A DNA stretch of 64,000 nucleotides, from assembly GCA_024234325.1 (NCBI GenBank), contig JACKOJ010000001.1, forward strand, positions 1 to 64,000, read 5' to 3'. Source of the stretch: Pseudomonadales bacterium. GTDB lineage: Bacteria > Pseudomonadota > Gammaproteobacteria > Pseudomonadales > Pseudohongiellaceae. The notes below the pieces were generated by a model that was not told the DNA's origin, made no database searches, and saw only the letters and a list, made by a program, of their open reading frames with translations. Below are positions 53,024-62,637 of the stretch, in pieces. Position 1 is the first letter of the stretch. The number at the start of each line of letters is the position of its first letter. Position numbers and translations under genes: made by a program.

Positions 53024-53338
53024 TCAGGCAGACAGTTTCAGTCCCACGATGCCCAGCACGATCAGGCCAATGCTGAATGCTCCGGCAAGGCGGATAGGCT
53101 CCGCCAGCAGCAGATGACCGGTGATGGCTGTGCCCACCACCCCGATTCCTACCCACACGGCATAGGCGGTACTGGCGGGCAGTGACCGCATGGCCAGGCC
53201 AAGGAGAAAGACACTGAGTACCATGGCCAGTACGGTGACGACACTCGCAAGTGGCTTGCTGAGTCCCTCACTGAGTTTCAGGCCGATGGCCCAGACGATT
53301 TCCAGCAGACCCGCGAGCAAAATGACTCCCCAGATCAT
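53024..53338 (-). CDS. sugE: guanidinium exporter Gdx (SugE, SMR family)
   Basis: A 104-aa four-helix small multidrug resistance protein. GLLEIVWAIGLKLSEGLSKP carries the essential Glu13 and Trp16 of the Gdx subgroup, and SLPASTAYAVWVGIGVVGTAITGHLLLAEP is the diagnostic second half. It exports guanidinium in exchange for protons as an antiparallel dimer. The upstream riboswitch of the guanidine-II class makes the function almost certain. GGAGGT lies eight bases before the ATG. It ends with a good terminator and follows matB. Confidence 0.95.
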   Translation of the reverse strand: MIWGVILLAGLLEIVWAIGLKLSEGLSKPLASVVTVLAMVLSVFLLGLAMRSLPASTAYAVWVGIGVVGTAITGHLLLAEPIRLAGAFSIGLIVLGIVGLKLSA

Positions 53339-53356
53339 GACGACACCTCCAGATTT

Positions 53357-53406
53357 CCGGGTCGTCCCGGGGGATTGAGAAACGGGCAGGGGTCGTCCCC
53401 CGCCCG
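53357..53406 (-). promoter_or_regulatory. guanidine-II (mini-ykkC) riboswitch upstream of sugE
   Basis: Minus strand, 5' to 3': stem GGGCGGGGG-ACGA-CCCCTGCCC (53405-53384, nine pairs, one G-T), a 13-base linker, then CCGGG-ACGA-CCCGG (53370-53357). Two hairpins with ACGR loops in tandem, the second close to the GGAGGT ribosome site and ATG of sugE, is the defining architecture of the guanidine-II riboswitch. The mechanism would be translational: guanidine binding between the two loops exposes the ribosome site. Confidence 0.93.
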
Positions 53407-53416
53407 TGTGGAAACA

Positions 53417-54922
53417 TCAGAGCGTCTTCAGTGCCGGCTTGAGCACCTTGCCCATGGCATTGCGCGGCAGGGCCTCCATGACCCGCAGCACCTTCGGAAT
53501 CTTGTAGGGCGACATGCGCGGCTCACACCAGGCTTTCAGTTCCGCGTAGCCCAGTGTCTGCTCCGGCTTGAGCACGACAAACGCCGTGACGGCCTCGCCC
53601 CAGGTTTCGTCTTCCACGCCAACAACGGCGCATTCGGCCACCTTCTCGAGGGTCAGCAGGGTGCTCTCGATTTCCAGCGCGGAGAGTTTGTAGCCCCCCG
53701 ACTTGATGATGTCGACCGATGAACGTCCCATGATGCGGTAATAGCCCGTCTCGCGTACGGCTACATCGCCGGTGCAGAACCAGCCGTCCACAAAGCTTTC
53801 GGCGGTCGCCTTCGGGTTCTGCCAGTATTCCTGGAACACGTTGTCGCCGCGCACGCGAATCTCACCCGGCGTGTCATCGCCCTCGATGATGTGTCCGGCC
53901 TCATCAAACAGCGCGACCTGTACTCCGGGCAGCGGCACTCCGACGGCCCCGGCACGACGTTCTCCGAAATAGGGGTTGGAGATGGCCATGCCGATCTCGG
54001 TCATGCCATAGCGCTCCAGCAGGCTCTGCCCCGTCAGCGCCTTCCATTGATTGAAGAGCTTGGCCGGACAGGCCGCAGACCCGCTGACGTTCAGACGCAT
54101 GGCCCGGAAGCCATCGCAGACCCGTTTGCGCGGCGCCTCCGGCAGCGCTTCGAGCTGGGACACCAGCTTGACGTAGATCGTCGGCACGGCCATGAAGACT
54201 GTGTAGTCACGATCCTCCACGCCGCGCAGAATGGTGTCCATCTCGAAGCGCTGATAAAGCGTCACCCGGGCACCGATCCACAGGGCGCAGCACAGCACAT
54301 TGATGATGCCGTGAATATGATGCAGAGGCAGAAACAGCGGAATCGAATCCTCGGGCATCCAGTTCCACGCCTCCAGCAGGGTGGTGATCTGCGCGCGGAT
54401 ATTCTTGTGGGTGCTGACCACGCCCTTGGGCTTGTTGGTCGTGCCGCTGGTAAACAGCATCATGGCGCGCCGGTCGATGCTCAGTTCCGGCAACATCTGG
54501 ATCTTGCAGGTCAGCAGCTCGGACACGTTCAGCACCTGAATATTCATGCCCCGGCAAAGCGCAAAAAGGCCGGCAAGGGATTCCGCCGGGGAAGTGATGC
54601 TGACCACCAGGCGCGTGACTTTTGCCGTGTTCAGGGCGTGTTCAATCTCGGGCAGGGCGGCAGCGACATTCAGGGGCACGGCAATACCGCCAGCACGCCA
54701 GATGCCCAGCAGGGTGGTCACATAGTCCACGCTGGCCGGCATAAAGAATGCCACGCGCTCCTCTTTCAGATCCGTCTGCTTTCCCAACAGGCCGCACGCG
54801 CAATGCTCTATGCGCTCGCGCAATTTGGCATAGCTCCACTGCGATACCCCTTCCTGCAGGGCGATGCGCTCATTGCTGAAATTGATCGCCGGAAACGGGC
54901 GCAGATTGGTCGTCGTGTCCAT
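53417..54922 (-). CDS. matB: malonyl-CoA synthetase (acyl-CoA ligase)
   Basis: A 501-aa ANL-superfamily adenylate-forming enzyme: phosphate loop MLFTSGTTNKPKGVV, YGMTEIGMAISNPY, and GYYRIMGRSSVDIIKSGGYKLSALEIE, with catalytic Lys in the GKVLKP C-terminus. Length and motifs suit MatB/ACSF3-type malonyl-CoA synthetases. The malonate transporter genes madL and madM lie immediately upstream on the same strand, so activation of imported malonate with ATP and CoA is the best reading. The family call alone would not fix the substrate. Confidence 0.85.
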   Translation of the reverse strand: MDTTTNLRPFPAINFSNERIALQEGVSQWSYAKLRERIEHCACGLLGKQTDLKEERVAFFMPASVDYVTTLLGIWRAGGIAVPLNVAAALPEIEHALNTAKVTRLVVSITSPAESLAGLFALCRGMNIQVLNVSELLTCKIQMLPELSIDRRAMMLFTSGTTNKPKGVVSTHKNIRAQITTLLEAWNWMPEDSIPLFLPLHHIHGIINVLCCALWIGARVTLYQRFEMDTILRGVEDRDYTVFMAVPTIYVKLVSQLEALPEAPRKRVCDGFRAMRLNVSGSAACPAKLFNQWKALTGQSLLERYGMTEIGMAISNPYFGERRAGAVGVPLPGVQVALFDEAGHIIEGDDTPGEIRVRGDNVFQEYWQNPKATAESFVDGWFCTGDVAVRETGYYRIMGRSSVDIIKSGGYKLSALEIESTLLTLEKVAECAVVGVEDETWGEAVTAFVVLKPEQTLGYAELKAWCEPRMSPYKIPKVLRVMEALPRNAMGKVLKPALKTL

Positions 54923-54951
54923 AAAGTCTTCTCGTCAGTTGTTGTTCAGCA

Positions 54952-55710
54952 TCATACCAGAGCCCGCACGATGAAATAGAGCAGGGACGGCCCCAGCAGG
55001 CATCCTATACCGGTATAGAAAGTTGCGGTCATGGCACCGTAGGGCACCAGGCGCGGATCGGTGGCCGCCAGCCCCCCCGCCACGCCACTCGTGGTACCCA
55101 TCAGCCCGCCGAACACCATGGCGGACTGCGGATTGTTCAGCCCGATGCGGCTTGCCACCATGGGCGTGCCGACCATCACCAGAATGGATTTGACGACGCC
55201 AGCGGCCACACTGAGGGCGATGACATCGGAGCTGGCGCCGATCGCCGTGCCGGTAACCGGGCCAACGATATAGGTGACGGCCCCGGCGCCAATCGTGGTA
55301 AGACTTTCGGCGTCGGTATAGCCAAACAGCAGCGCCACCACGGCCCCCACAATGAAGGACACGATCACCCCGGCGAAAATGGAGATAATGCCCACGACAC
55401 CGGCCTTGCGCAGTTCACTCAAATGCACGCCGAAGGCGGTGGAGACAATGCCGAAATCCCGCATCATGCCGCCGCCCATGATGCCGACACCTGCCAGCAC
55501 CCCGATATCGGCAACACCCCGGCTGCCTTCCGTCTGCAGGCCGGCGAAATACGCGGCAACCAGACCCAGAAGAATGGCAACGGCGGAGCCGTGGATGCGC
55601 CCGCCGGTCAGATGCTTCGACAGCCAGTAGGACAGCCAGACGGTAATCCCCACCACGGTAAAGGCCACCACCAGGGCATTGCCACGCAATACTGCGCTCA
55701 GGGTTTCCAT
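54952..55710 (-). CDS. madM: malonate transporter subunit MadM
   Basis: A 252-aa protein with about eight hydrophobic helices. GVADIGVLAGVGIMGGGMMRDFGIVSTAFGVHLSELRKAG and TIGAGAVTYIVGPVTGTAIGASSDVIALSVAAG are conserved MadM blocks. MadM and MadL together import malonate, probably with sodium. Start overlaps the madL stop by one base (TGATG at 55712-55708), so the subunits are translationally coupled. matB follows after 29 bases. Confidence 0.9.
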   Translation of the reverse strand: METLSAVLRGNALVVAFTVVGITVWLSYWLSKHLTGGRIHGSAVAILLGLVAAYFAGLQTEGSRGVADIGVLAGVGIMGGGMMRDFGIVSTAFGVHLSELRKAGVVGIISIFAGVIVSFIVGAVVALLFGYTDAESLTTIGAGAVTYIVGPVTGTAIGASSDVIALSVAAGVVKSILVMVGTPMVASRIGLNNPQSAMVFGGLMGTTSGVAGGLAATDPRLVPYGAMTATFYTGIGCLLGPSLLYFIVRALV

Positions 55711-56123
55711 CAGGCACCCCGCTTCGCGGCGTCATCCGCGTCCTGTTCAAGGGGAGGCAAGGGCTCGCTGCGCGGCCCGATACGACTGATCAGGGGGACC
55801 AGGGCGAAACTCACCACCACGGCAAGCACACCGACCAGCAGGGCCAGCATCCCGCCGTCCACGGCGGCAACCACGTTCTGGCTGGCAGCCATGGCCACCA
55901 CAATCGGGATGTACATGGCGCTCCAGAAGCGGATACCCTCCCCGGAGGGGCCGGTCACGAGCGATTGCATTCGTTTGGAGCCGGAGGCCAGCACCAGCAG
56001 CAGCATGGCAATGCCCACCCCGCCCACGTTGGCCTGCACACCCAGCAGTTGCCCCAGCAATTCTCCGACATAGAGTCCGGTGACCAGACAGGTCGCCAGC
56101 AGTGCTACACCATAGATGATCAT
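55710..56123 (-). CDS. madL: malonate transporter subunit MadL
   Basis: A 137-aa four-helix protein: MIIYGVALLATCLVTGLYVGELLGQLLGVQANVGGVGIAMLLLV is the typical MadL N-terminus, with RFWSAMYIPIVVAMAASQNVVAA following. It is the small partner of MadM. First gene of the madL-madM-matB run; an acidic cytoplasmic tail (LPPLEQDADDAAKRGA) ends it. The 106-base gap to the divergent TfoX-like gene must hold both promoters. Confidence 0.9.
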   Translation of the reverse strand: MIIYGVALLATCLVTGLYVGELLGQLLGVQANVGGVGIAMLLLVLASGSKRMQSLVTGPSGEGIRFWSAMYIPIVVAMAASQNVVAAVDGGMLALLVGVLAVVVSFALVPLISRIGPRSEPLPPLEQDADDAAKRGA

Positions 56124-56229
56124 GAGCCTTCCTTTTTATTGTGCCGAACATTCTCGATTGGGCGAGTATAACCGAGCCATGACACGGTGTCAGATGCCCG
56201 CTATGCTGGAAGGCGGATGAGGAGCGCGG

Positions 56230-56583
56230 GTGATAAGCGAGTACATTGACTATCTGAGAGAGGTGTTCGCGGACTTCGGGCCGGTGACTGCGCGGCGGAT
56301 GTTCGGGGGCTATGGTCTGTACCATGAGGGGCTGATGTTCGGGCTGGTGGCGCAGGAAGCGCTGTATCTGAAAAGCGATGCGGAAAACGTGCATTTCTTT
56401 GCGGCGGAGGGGCTGGAGAAATTCAGTTACGAGAAGCAGGGCAAGCGCTACAGCATCGCCTATTACCAGGCGCCGGACACGGTGTACGACGATCCGGAAG
56501 ACGCCGCGCTGTGGGCCCGCCGCGCGTATGCGGCCGCCTTACGGGCGGATGACGTCAAGCGTCGGAAAGGGCGAAAATCGTAA
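56230..56583 (+). CDS. TfoX/Sxy N-terminal domain protein
   Basis: A 117-aa protein consisting of one TfoX N-terminal domain: LREVFADFGPVTARRMFGGYGLYHEGLMFGLVAQEALYLKSD. Full Sxy/TfoX competence regulators have a second helical domain, absent here, so a competence role is not implied. GTG start with GAGGAG upstream. The end is lysine/arginine-rich (DVKRRKGRKS). Divergent from the malonate genes; followed by two structured repeat units. Confidence 0.85.
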   Translation: MISEYIDYLREVFADFGPVTARRMFGGYGLYHEGLMFGLVAQEALYLKSDAENVHFFAAEGLEKFSYEKQGKRYSIAYYQAPDTVYDDPEDAALWARRAYAAALRADDVKRRKGRKS

Positions 56584-56602
56584 CGACATCACGCTGTTTC
56601 AC

Positions 56603-56773
56603 GAGCCGCACGGCGGACAGTTGCGTGTCGGAGACGCCAAAAAACGTACATCCCTGTACAGGCTCGGCTCGCGCTACCGACCGCCAGGGATGGCGGGAGT
56701 GCCGAAATTGCAGGAGCAAATATTCGGCCCTGGCGCCCGACGCTCCGCCACGCAACTGTCTGCCGCGCGGCTC
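56603..56773. repeat. structured intergenic repeat, unit 3
   Basis: Arms 56603-56633 and 56743-56773 pair over 31 bases with a few mismatches. Inside are GTAC-ATCCCT-GTAC (56646-56659), the linker AGGCTCGG, CCGCC-AGGGAT-GGCGG (56681-56696) and a third hairpin around TTGC-AGGA-GCAA (56701-56728). It has the same loop and linker sequences as the units at 4941-5371 but with different stems. The whole 56584-56998 stretch holds no gene. Confidence 0.8.
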
Positions 56774-56846
56774 TCGTTCTGTTTGAATCCAGCCTCTAAG
56801 GCTTCGTTTTAATGCTTTGTTGTCAATTCGCTGGCACAAGGTCAGT

Positions 56847-56963
56847 TCCGGCTGGGAGAGGAAAGCAGGCAGGACCGTCGCACGCCAGGGATGGCGTGCG
56901 CCGAGCCTTCACAGGGATGTGAGCTTTTTGGCGTGTCCTGAATGCTTTCCTCTTCCAGCCGGA
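56847..56963. repeat. structured intergenic repeat, unit 4
   Basis: Arms 56847-56875 and 56935-56963 pair at 26 of 29 positions. The core carries CGCACGCC-AGGGAT-GGCGTGCG (56879-56900), CCGAGCC, and TCAC-AGGGAT-GTGA (56909-56922). In reverse complement this is hairpin-ATCCCT, GGCTCGG, hairpin-ATCCCT, the same order as unit 1. Next to the ispH stop on the minus strand, so it could also act on that transcript's end. Confidence 0.8.
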
Positions 56964-56998
56964 GCGGGCAACAGGGCTCTGATACTAAGGGAGGGAGT

Positions 56999-57997
56999 CT
57001 AGCGCCGTAATTCCTTTGGCATGCTGAAGACGATGTTTTCTTCCACGCCTTTCAGCTCTTCCGGGTCCTGCTGGCAGATCTGGCGCAGGCGTTGCACCAC
57101 CTGCTGCACCAGCACTTCCGGGGCCGAAGCGCCCGCGGTAACGCCGAAGCGGGTCTTGTTCTCGAACCACTGCGGCTTCACATCGTCCACGCTGTCGATC
57201 AGGTAGGACTCGCAGCCCAGCCGTTCGGCCAGTTCCTTGAGGCGGTTGGAGTTGGAACTGTTCGGGGACCCCACCACCAGCAGTAATTCGCACTCCAGCG
57301 CCAATTGCTTGACCGCGTCCTGGCGGTTCTGGGTGGCATAGCAGATATCCTTCTTGCGTGGCCCCTCGATCAGCGGGAAGCGGGCGCGCAGGGCATCGAT
57401 GATGCGCGAGGTGTCGTCCATGGACAGAGTGGTCTGGGTCACGTAGGACAGTTTGCTCGGGTCTCGCACCTGCAGGCTTTCGACGTCCTCAACGGACTCC
57501 ACCAGGTAGATTTTTCCACCGGCGCTGTCGTCGTACTGCCCCATGGTGCCTTCAACCTCCGGGTGGAACTGGTGGCCGATCAGCACGCATTCGCGACCGG
57601 CCTGGCTGAAGCCGATGACTTCCAAATGCACCTTGGTCACCAGCGGGCAGGTCGCGTCGAAAATCTTGAAGCCGCGATGCTCGGCATCCTCCTTCACGGA
57701 CTGGGCGACGCCATGGGCACTGAACACCACGATGGAGGAACGCCCTACTGAATCGATGGAGGGAATGTCGTCTAGCTCGTCCACGAAGATGGCCCCCCGA
57801 CGGCGCAGGGTATCCACAACAAATTTGTTATGAACCACTTCATGACGCACGTAGATGGGAGCGCCGTAAATATCCAGGGCGCGATTGACGATATCGATGG
57901 CGCGGTCTACCCCGGCGCAGAAGCCGCGGGGGTTGGCCAGCTTGATCTGGGCGTGTTCGGATTGCCCGCCCGGGGTCACCTGCTGCACGGCACTCAT
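56999..57997 (-). CDS. ispH: 4-hydroxy-3-methylbut-2-enyl diphosphate reductase
   Basis: The last enzyme of the MEP isoprenoid pathway, making IPP and DMAPP. The 332-aa product has the three cluster Cys in [13 protein letters not shown] (C27), [10 protein letters not shown] and [10 protein letters not shown], plus the catalytic Glu in the GQYDDS-adjacent GTMG region and [13 protein letters not shown]. It carries a 15-residue N-terminal extension before IKLANPRG. Its ATG overlaps the fkpB stop (ATGA at 57997-57994). Last gene of the ribF-ileS-fkpB-ispH run. Confidence 0.96.
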   Translation of the reverse strand: MSAVQQVTPGGQSEHAQIKLANPRGFCAGVDRAIDIVNRALDIYGAPIYVRHEVVHNKFVVDTLRRRGAIFVDELDDIPSIDSVGRSSIVVFSAHGVAQSVKEDAEHRGFKIFDATCPLVTKVHLEVIGFSQAGRECVLIGHQFHPEVEGTMGQYDDSAGGKIYLVESVEDVESLQVRDPSKLSYVTQTTLSMDDTSRIIDALRARFPLIEGPRKKDICYATQNRQDAVKQLALECELLLVVGSPNSSNSNRLKELAERLGCESYLIDSVDDVKPQWFENKTRFGVTAGASAPEVLVQQVVQRLRQICQQDPEELKGVEENIVFSMPKELRR

Positions 57998-58482
57998 TCT
58001 CGAATCTCCATGACCTGCACACCGGCAGGCACGACCGACAGGATGTCAGCCCTGAAACAAATCTCGCGCCCGGCGAGGGGATGATTGAAGTCCACCACCA
58101 GGCAGTCCTCGTCGATCGATCTTACCACGCCGGGAATCTCGAAACCGCCGGCGTCGGCGAAGGTGAGCACCGTGCCGCTCACCACCGGGTCGGTGGTATT
58201 GGCCAGCAGGCTGGCGAAGCGCGACCGGGGCAGCACCTGCACATTGTCCGGGTTCACCTCACCAAAGGCCTTGTCCGGCGACAGCATCACCTCGATGCTG
58301 GCCCCGGCAGCGAGCTGCAGCAGGGCAGCCTCGAAACCGGGCAGCAGGGTGCCGTCGCCCATGACGAAACTGGCGGGCACGCTGTCGAAGTTGCCATCGA
58401 TCAGCGTGCCATCCGCCAGCGCCAGGGAGAAATGCAGGGTGACCCTGCTGCCCTGTTCAATCACGGGACGCGGCTCAGGCAT
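57994..58482 (-). CDS. fkpB: FKBP-type peptidyl-prolyl isomerase SlpA
   Basis: A 162-aa SlyD-like [45 protein letters not shown] is the FKBP half with the IF-insert (about residues 70-125: [22 protein letters not shown]), followed by [19 protein letters not shown]. It assists folding by proline isomerisation and chaperone activity. Start at 58482 overlaps the ileS stop by eight bases. In E. coli and relatives lspA separates ileS and this gene; here it does not. Confidence 0.92.
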   Translation of the reverse strand: MPEPRPVIEQGSRVTLHFSLALADGTLIDGNFDSVPASFVMGDGTLLPGFEAALLQLAAGASIEVMLSPDKAFGEVNPDNVQVLPRSRFASLLANTTDPVVSGTVLTFADAGGFEIPGVVRSIDEDCLVVDFNHPLAGREICFRADILSVVPAGVQVMEIRE

Positions 58483-61300
58483 ACAGACGCTTCTCGCCCT
58501 CACCCTCGATGTTTTCGACGCAGCGCGCGCAGATTTCGGGGTGGGCGGCGTTCTGGCCGACGTCCGGGCGATGATGCCAGCAGCGCACGCACTTGGCGTT
58601 GCCGGTGGCCGCAATGCCCAGGCGCAGCCCCGGCAGTTCGGTCTCGCTGGCGCCTTCGGCCTTGTCCAGTGACTGCAGGCTGGCCTGGGACACCATCAGC
58701 ACAAAACGCAATTCGTCCTGCAGACGCGACAGCAGGGTGGACAGCTCGGCGTCGCAGAACAGCGTCACCTCGGCACTGAGGCCGGAGCCGATGAGCTTCT
58801 CGTTGCGCTTGGCTTCCAGCGCCTTGTTCACCGCCGTCTTGACCTCCATGACACGTTCCCAGAAGGCGTCGTGCATATCAGTCGCCTCCGGCAACTGATC
58901 CAGGCCATCCGTAAACAGGGACAACTGCACGGACGGGCCGCGCTCTCCCGGGATGCTCGCCCAGATCTCGTCAGCGGTGAAGCTGAGGATCGGCGCGATC
59001 AGGCGGCTCAGGATTTCCACGATATGGAACATGGCCGTCTGCGTGGAGCGACGGGCGAGGCTGTCTTCCCGTGTGGTGTACTGGCGATCCTTGATGATGT
59101 CGAGGTAGAAGCCGCCCAGTTCGATCACGCAGAAGTTGTGCACTTTCTGGTACACGCCCAGGAAGTGGTAATCGGCGTAGTCCGCCATCACCTGCTCGCG
59201 CAGCAGTTGCGCCTGACGGGTGATCCAGTAATCCAGGGCGATCATGTCCCGCGGTGCCACCAGATTCTGTGCCGGATCAAAGCCGGTGAGATTCGACAGC
59301 AGGAAGCGCGCCGTGTTGCGGATACGGCGATAGGAGTCCGCCACACGCTTGAGCACCTCGGAGGACACCGTCATCTCGCCACGGTAATCGGTGGAGGCCA
59401 CCCACAGGCGCAGGATGTCGGCACCGTACTCCTGGAACACCTCCTGGGGAGAGATGGTATTGCCGATGGACTTGGACATCTTGCGGCCCTGGGCATCCAC
59501 GGTGAAACCGTGGGTCAGCACCTGGCGATAGGGTGCGCTGCCGTTCATGGCGACCGCCGTCTTCAGGGACGACTGGAACCAGCCCCGGTGCTGGTCCGAA
59601 CCTTCCAGATACAGATCTGCCGGGTAGGACAGCCCGTCGCGCTGCTCCAGCACGGAATAATGCGTCACCCCGGAATCGAACCACACGTCCAGGGTGTCGG
59701 TGACCTTGCTGTACTGGTCCGCTTCGGCTCCCAGCAGTTCTTCCGCTGTCAGCTCGAACCAGGCGTCGATGCCCTTCTCTTCGATGCGCAGCGCGACCTG
59801 TTCGATCAGCTCGGCCGTGCGCGGATGCAGTTGCTGGGTTTCCTTGTGCACGAACAGCGTGATGGGCACGCCCCAGGTGCGCTGACGGGAGACACACCAG
59901 TCCGGGCTGCCCTTCAGCATCAGCTCGATGCGCGCCTGACCCCAGTCGGGGATCCATTTCACCTTGCCCACGGCATCCAGCGCCGACTGCAGCAGCCCCT
60001 TCTCGGTCATGCTGATGAACCACTGCGGCGTGGCGCGGTAGATCAGCGGGGTCTTGGTGCGCCAGCAGTGCGCGTAGCTGTGCACGATCTTGTCTACGGC
60101 CACCAGCGCCTGATGCTGCTTGAGCACGTCAATGACACGCTCGTCCGCCTTGTAGACATGCTCGCCCGCAAACTCCCCGGCGGCATCCGTGAACACCCCG
60201 TCGGCATCCACCAGATTGAGGGTGGCCAGGCCGTAGGCACGGCCGACGTTGAAGTCATCGATGCCGTGGTCGGGGGCCGTGTGTACGGCACCGGTACCGG
60301 CGTCGGTCGTTACGTGATCGCCAAGGATCACGGGCACATGGCGGTGCGCAAAGGGATGCGCCAGCAACAGCAGCTCCAGGCTCTGCCCCTTGGCAGTCCC
60401 GAGCACCTGATACTGCTCATAGCCGTAGCGCTTCATGACGCCTTCCACCATGTCGGCGGCGATCACCAGGGTTTCCGGGCCATTGCCGAAATCCCCGTTC
60501 ACCAGCGCGTAGTCGAGTTGCGCGTTGAGGCTGACGGCCTGGTTGGAGGGCAGTGTCCAGGGCGTGGTGGTCCAGATCACCACGGACAAGGGATGGCCGC
60601 CCAGGTCCTGTTCCTGTTTGCCAAAGGGTGCCAGGAACTTCTCTTTGTCCACCACGGCGAAGCGCACGTCGATGGCGAAAGAAGTCTTGTCCTGGTACTC
60701 CACCTCGGCCTCGGCCAGGGCGGAACCGCCCACGACGCTCCAGTAGACGGGTTTGAAGCCCTTGACGAGATGCCCGTTGGCGGCGATCTTGCCAAGCGCG
60801 CGCACGGTGTCGGCCTCGGTTTTGAACGCCATGGTCAAATACGGATTATCCCACTCCCCCAGCACGCCCAGGCGCACGAAATCGGCTTTCTGGATTTCCA
60901 CCTGTTTCGTGGCGTACTCGCGGCAGGCCTTGCGGAAGTCAGCGTGGGAGACCTTCTTGCCGGCCTTGCCCAGTTTCTTTTCCACGTTGTGCTCGATCGG
61001 CAGGCCGTGGCAGTCCCAGCCCGGCACATAGGGGGCATCGAAGCCCGCCAGGGTCCTGGACTTGACGATCATGTCCTTGAGCGACTTGTTGACGGTGTGC
61101 CCCAGGTGCAACGGGCCGTTCGCATAGGGCGGACCGTCGTGCAGGATGAAGGTCTTCTCGCCGGCGCGGGCCTTGCGGATGAGGCCGTAGAGATCCATGG
61201 CCTGCCACTGGGCGAGCATCTGTGGTTCGCGCTGGGCCAGGCTCGCCTTCATCGGGAAGTCGGTCTGGGGCAGATTGAGCGTGCTTTTGTAATCAGTCAT
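58475..61300 (-). CDS. ileS: isoleucine--tRNA ligase
   Basis: Class I synthetase for tRNA-Ile, 941 aa, the usual size for the type with a C-terminal zinc finger. HIGH appears as HLGH at residues 65-68 and KMSKS at 607-611. The editing domain spans about 200-390. The C-terminal zinc-binding segment has CVRCWHH and CARC about 20 residues apart (904-927). It overlaps fkpB by eight bases and follows ribF by 57 bases. No T-box is expected or seen in this phylum. Confidence 0.97.
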   Translation of the reverse strand: MTDYKSTLNLPQTDFPMKASLAQREPQMLAQWQAMDLYGLIRKARAGEKTFILHDGPPYANGPLHLGHTVNKSLKDMIVKSRTLAGFDAPYVPGWDCHGLPIEHNVEKKLGKAGKKVSHADFRKACREYATKQVEIQKADFVRLGVLGEWDNPYLTMAFKTEADTVRALGKIAANGHLVKGFKPVYWSVVGGSALAEAEVEYQDKTSFAIDVRFAVVDKEKFLAPFGKQEQDLGGHPLSVVIWTTTPWTLPSNQAVSLNAQLDYALVNGDFGNGPETLVIAADMVEGVMKRYGYEQYQVLGTAKGQSLELLLLAHPFAHRHVPVILGDHVTTDAGTGAVHTAPDHGIDDFNVGRAYGLATLNLVDADGVFTDAAGEFAGEHVYKADERVIDVLKQHQALVAVDKIVHSYAHCWRTKTPLIYRATPQWFISMTEKGLLQSALDAVGKVKWIPDWGQARIELMLKGSPDWCVSRQRTWGVPITLFVHKETQQLHPRTAELIEQVALRIEEKGIDAWFELTAEELLGAEADQYSKVTDTLDVWFDSGVTHYSVLEQRDGLSYPADLYLEGSDQHRGWFQSSLKTAVAMNGSAPYRQVLTHGFTVDAQGRKMSKSIGNTISPQEVFQEYGADILRLWVASTDYRGEMTVSSEVLKRVADSYRRIRNTARFLLSNLTGFDPAQNLVAPRDMIALDYWITRQAQLLREQVMADYADYHFLGVYQKVHNFCVIELGGFYLDIIKDRQYTTREDSLARRSTQTAMFHIVEILSRLIAPILSFTADEIWASIPGERGPSVQLSLFTDGLDQLPEATDMHDAFWERVMEVKTAVNKALEAKRNEKLIGSGLSAEVTLFCDAELSTLLSRLQDELRFVLMVSQASLQSLDKAEGASETELPGLRLGIAATGNAKCVRCWHHRPDVGQNAAHPEICARCVENIEGEGEKRLYA

Positions 61301-61357
61301 TTCACATACCTGTATTTCTGTGTACTGCTGTGATTTTTCGCACCCGGCGCCGTGGCG

Positions 61358-62317
61358 CTACAGGGGCATATCCTTGGCGAAGTAATCGCGTACGGTCTGA
61401 ACATCAATAGCGATACAAGTTTGAAGAGCCTGCAGGTTCTCAAACTTTCGTTCCTCCCGAATTTTTTTGCGAAAAATCACGGTAATTCGCTCCCCATAGA
61501 TATCACTGTCAAAATCCAGCAGATGCACTTCCAGCACCGGCCTGGGCACATCCGACACAGTCGGGCGATAGCCGATATTGGCGGCGCCCTTAAGCAGGCC
61601 CTGCGCCATGTCGGCGTTGTCCACCTGCACCTCGCAGGCGTAGACCCCGTGCAGGGGCAGACACTTGCGGTCCAGTTTCACATTGCAGGTGGGAAAGCCC
61701 AGGTCACGCCCGAGCTGCTGCCCCTGCACCACCGTGCCCGATATCGCGTAGGGCCGGTTCAGCAGTAATTCCACCAGATCAAAATTCCCCGCCTGCAATT
61801 GCTGGCGCACGTAGGTACTGCTGATGCGCACCCCGTTATGCTCGCAACTGGCGGACTCGATCAGCTCGAAGCCCCTGCTGTCGGCGTAGGTCTTGAGCAG
61901 GGCGAAGTCCCCCTGCCGCCGATTGCCGAAGCGGAAATCGTTGCCGATGATCAGGGCCGCAATGCCCAGCCCGTCGATCAGAATGTCCTCGACATAGGAC
62001 TGGGCGCTGAGCGCCTGCAGCCTGGCATCAAAACGCAGCTTGTAGACAATGTCCACGCCCTGCGCCTGCAACAGGCCCAGTTTCTCTTCCAGCTCGCTCA
62101 GGCGGGCGGGACAGTCCTGGGGCGTCGCCGCAAAAAATTCCTCGGGATGCGGTTCGATCAGGATTACCACGGAGGGCAGGCCAAGCTCTGCCGCCTTGCC
62201 GCGCAACTGCTGCAGAATGAGCTGATGTCCGGTGTGCACACCATCGAACTTGCCGATGGTGGCCACACAGGCACCGAACTCTTCACGGAAGCCGTCTGTA
62301 TCCTCGATGACTCTCAT
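61358..62317 (-). CDS. ribF: bifunctional riboflavin kinase/FAD synthetase
   Basis: A 319-aa enzyme: N-terminal FAD synthetase with IGKFDGVHTGHQLIL (HTGH at 28-31, the nucleotidyltransferase motif) and IIGNDFRFGNRRQGDFALL, and C-terminal riboflavin kinase with RPYAISGTVVQGQQLGRDLGFPTCNV. It turns riboflavin into FMN and FAD. Operon start for ileS-fkpB-ispH, as in many gammaproteobacteria; murJ (mviN), often just before, is not here. Confidence 0.96.
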   Translation of the reverse strand: MRVIEDTDGFREEFGACVATIGKFDGVHTGHQLILQQLRGKAAELGLPSVVILIEPHPEEFFAATPQDCPARLSELEEKLGLLQAQGVDIVYKLRFDARLQALSAQSYVEDILIDGLGIAALIIGNDFRFGNRRQGDFALLKTYADSRGFELIESASCEHNGVRISSTYVRQQLQAGNFDLVELLLNRPYAISGTVVQGQQLGRDLGFPTCNVKLDRKCLPLHGVYACEVQVDNADMAQGLLKGAANIGYRPTVSDVPRPVLEVHLLDFDSDIYGERITVIFRKKIREERKFENLQALQTCIAIDVQTVRDYFAKDMPL

Positions 62318-62409
62318 GCTGAGTGGAAGACTCTCATGCCGGGTTCACACGCCAGGGGAATAATAAAAGCGCGCGATTATACCCCGATCCCCCGGTCAGC
62401 CCCAAAAAC

Positions 62410-62628
62410 TTATTCTTTGGGGCGAACCCGCAGGGAACCCTTGCGGAAGAGGATGCGGGCGAAGGCGAGCAGGCAGATCACCATCAGGGTCTGCCCGACC
62501 ATCGCGTTGACCACGGAGATGGTCTCCGGGCGGGTGGCAATGAACACCATATTGATCAGCGTACCGACGGCCATGGCACCAAACACCCCGGCGAACAGCA
62601 ACTGCAGAATCCCGATCATTTTGTCCAT
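62410..62628 (-). CDS. small two-helix membrane protein
   Basis: A 72-aa protein with two hydrophobic segments (IGILQLLFAGVFGAMAVGTLINMVFIA and MVGQTLMVICLLAFARILF) joined by a short polar loop (TRPETISVVN), ending in a basic RKGSLRVRPKE. GGAGAGAA lies before the ATG. I do not recognise a family. It lies between the tandem REP array and ribF, possibly with its own transcript. Confidence 0.65.
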   Translation of the reverse strand: MDKMIGILQLLFAGVFGAMAVGTLINMVFIATRPETISVVNAMVGQTLMVICLLAFARILFRKGSLRVRPKE

Positions 62629-62637
62629 TGTTCTCTC

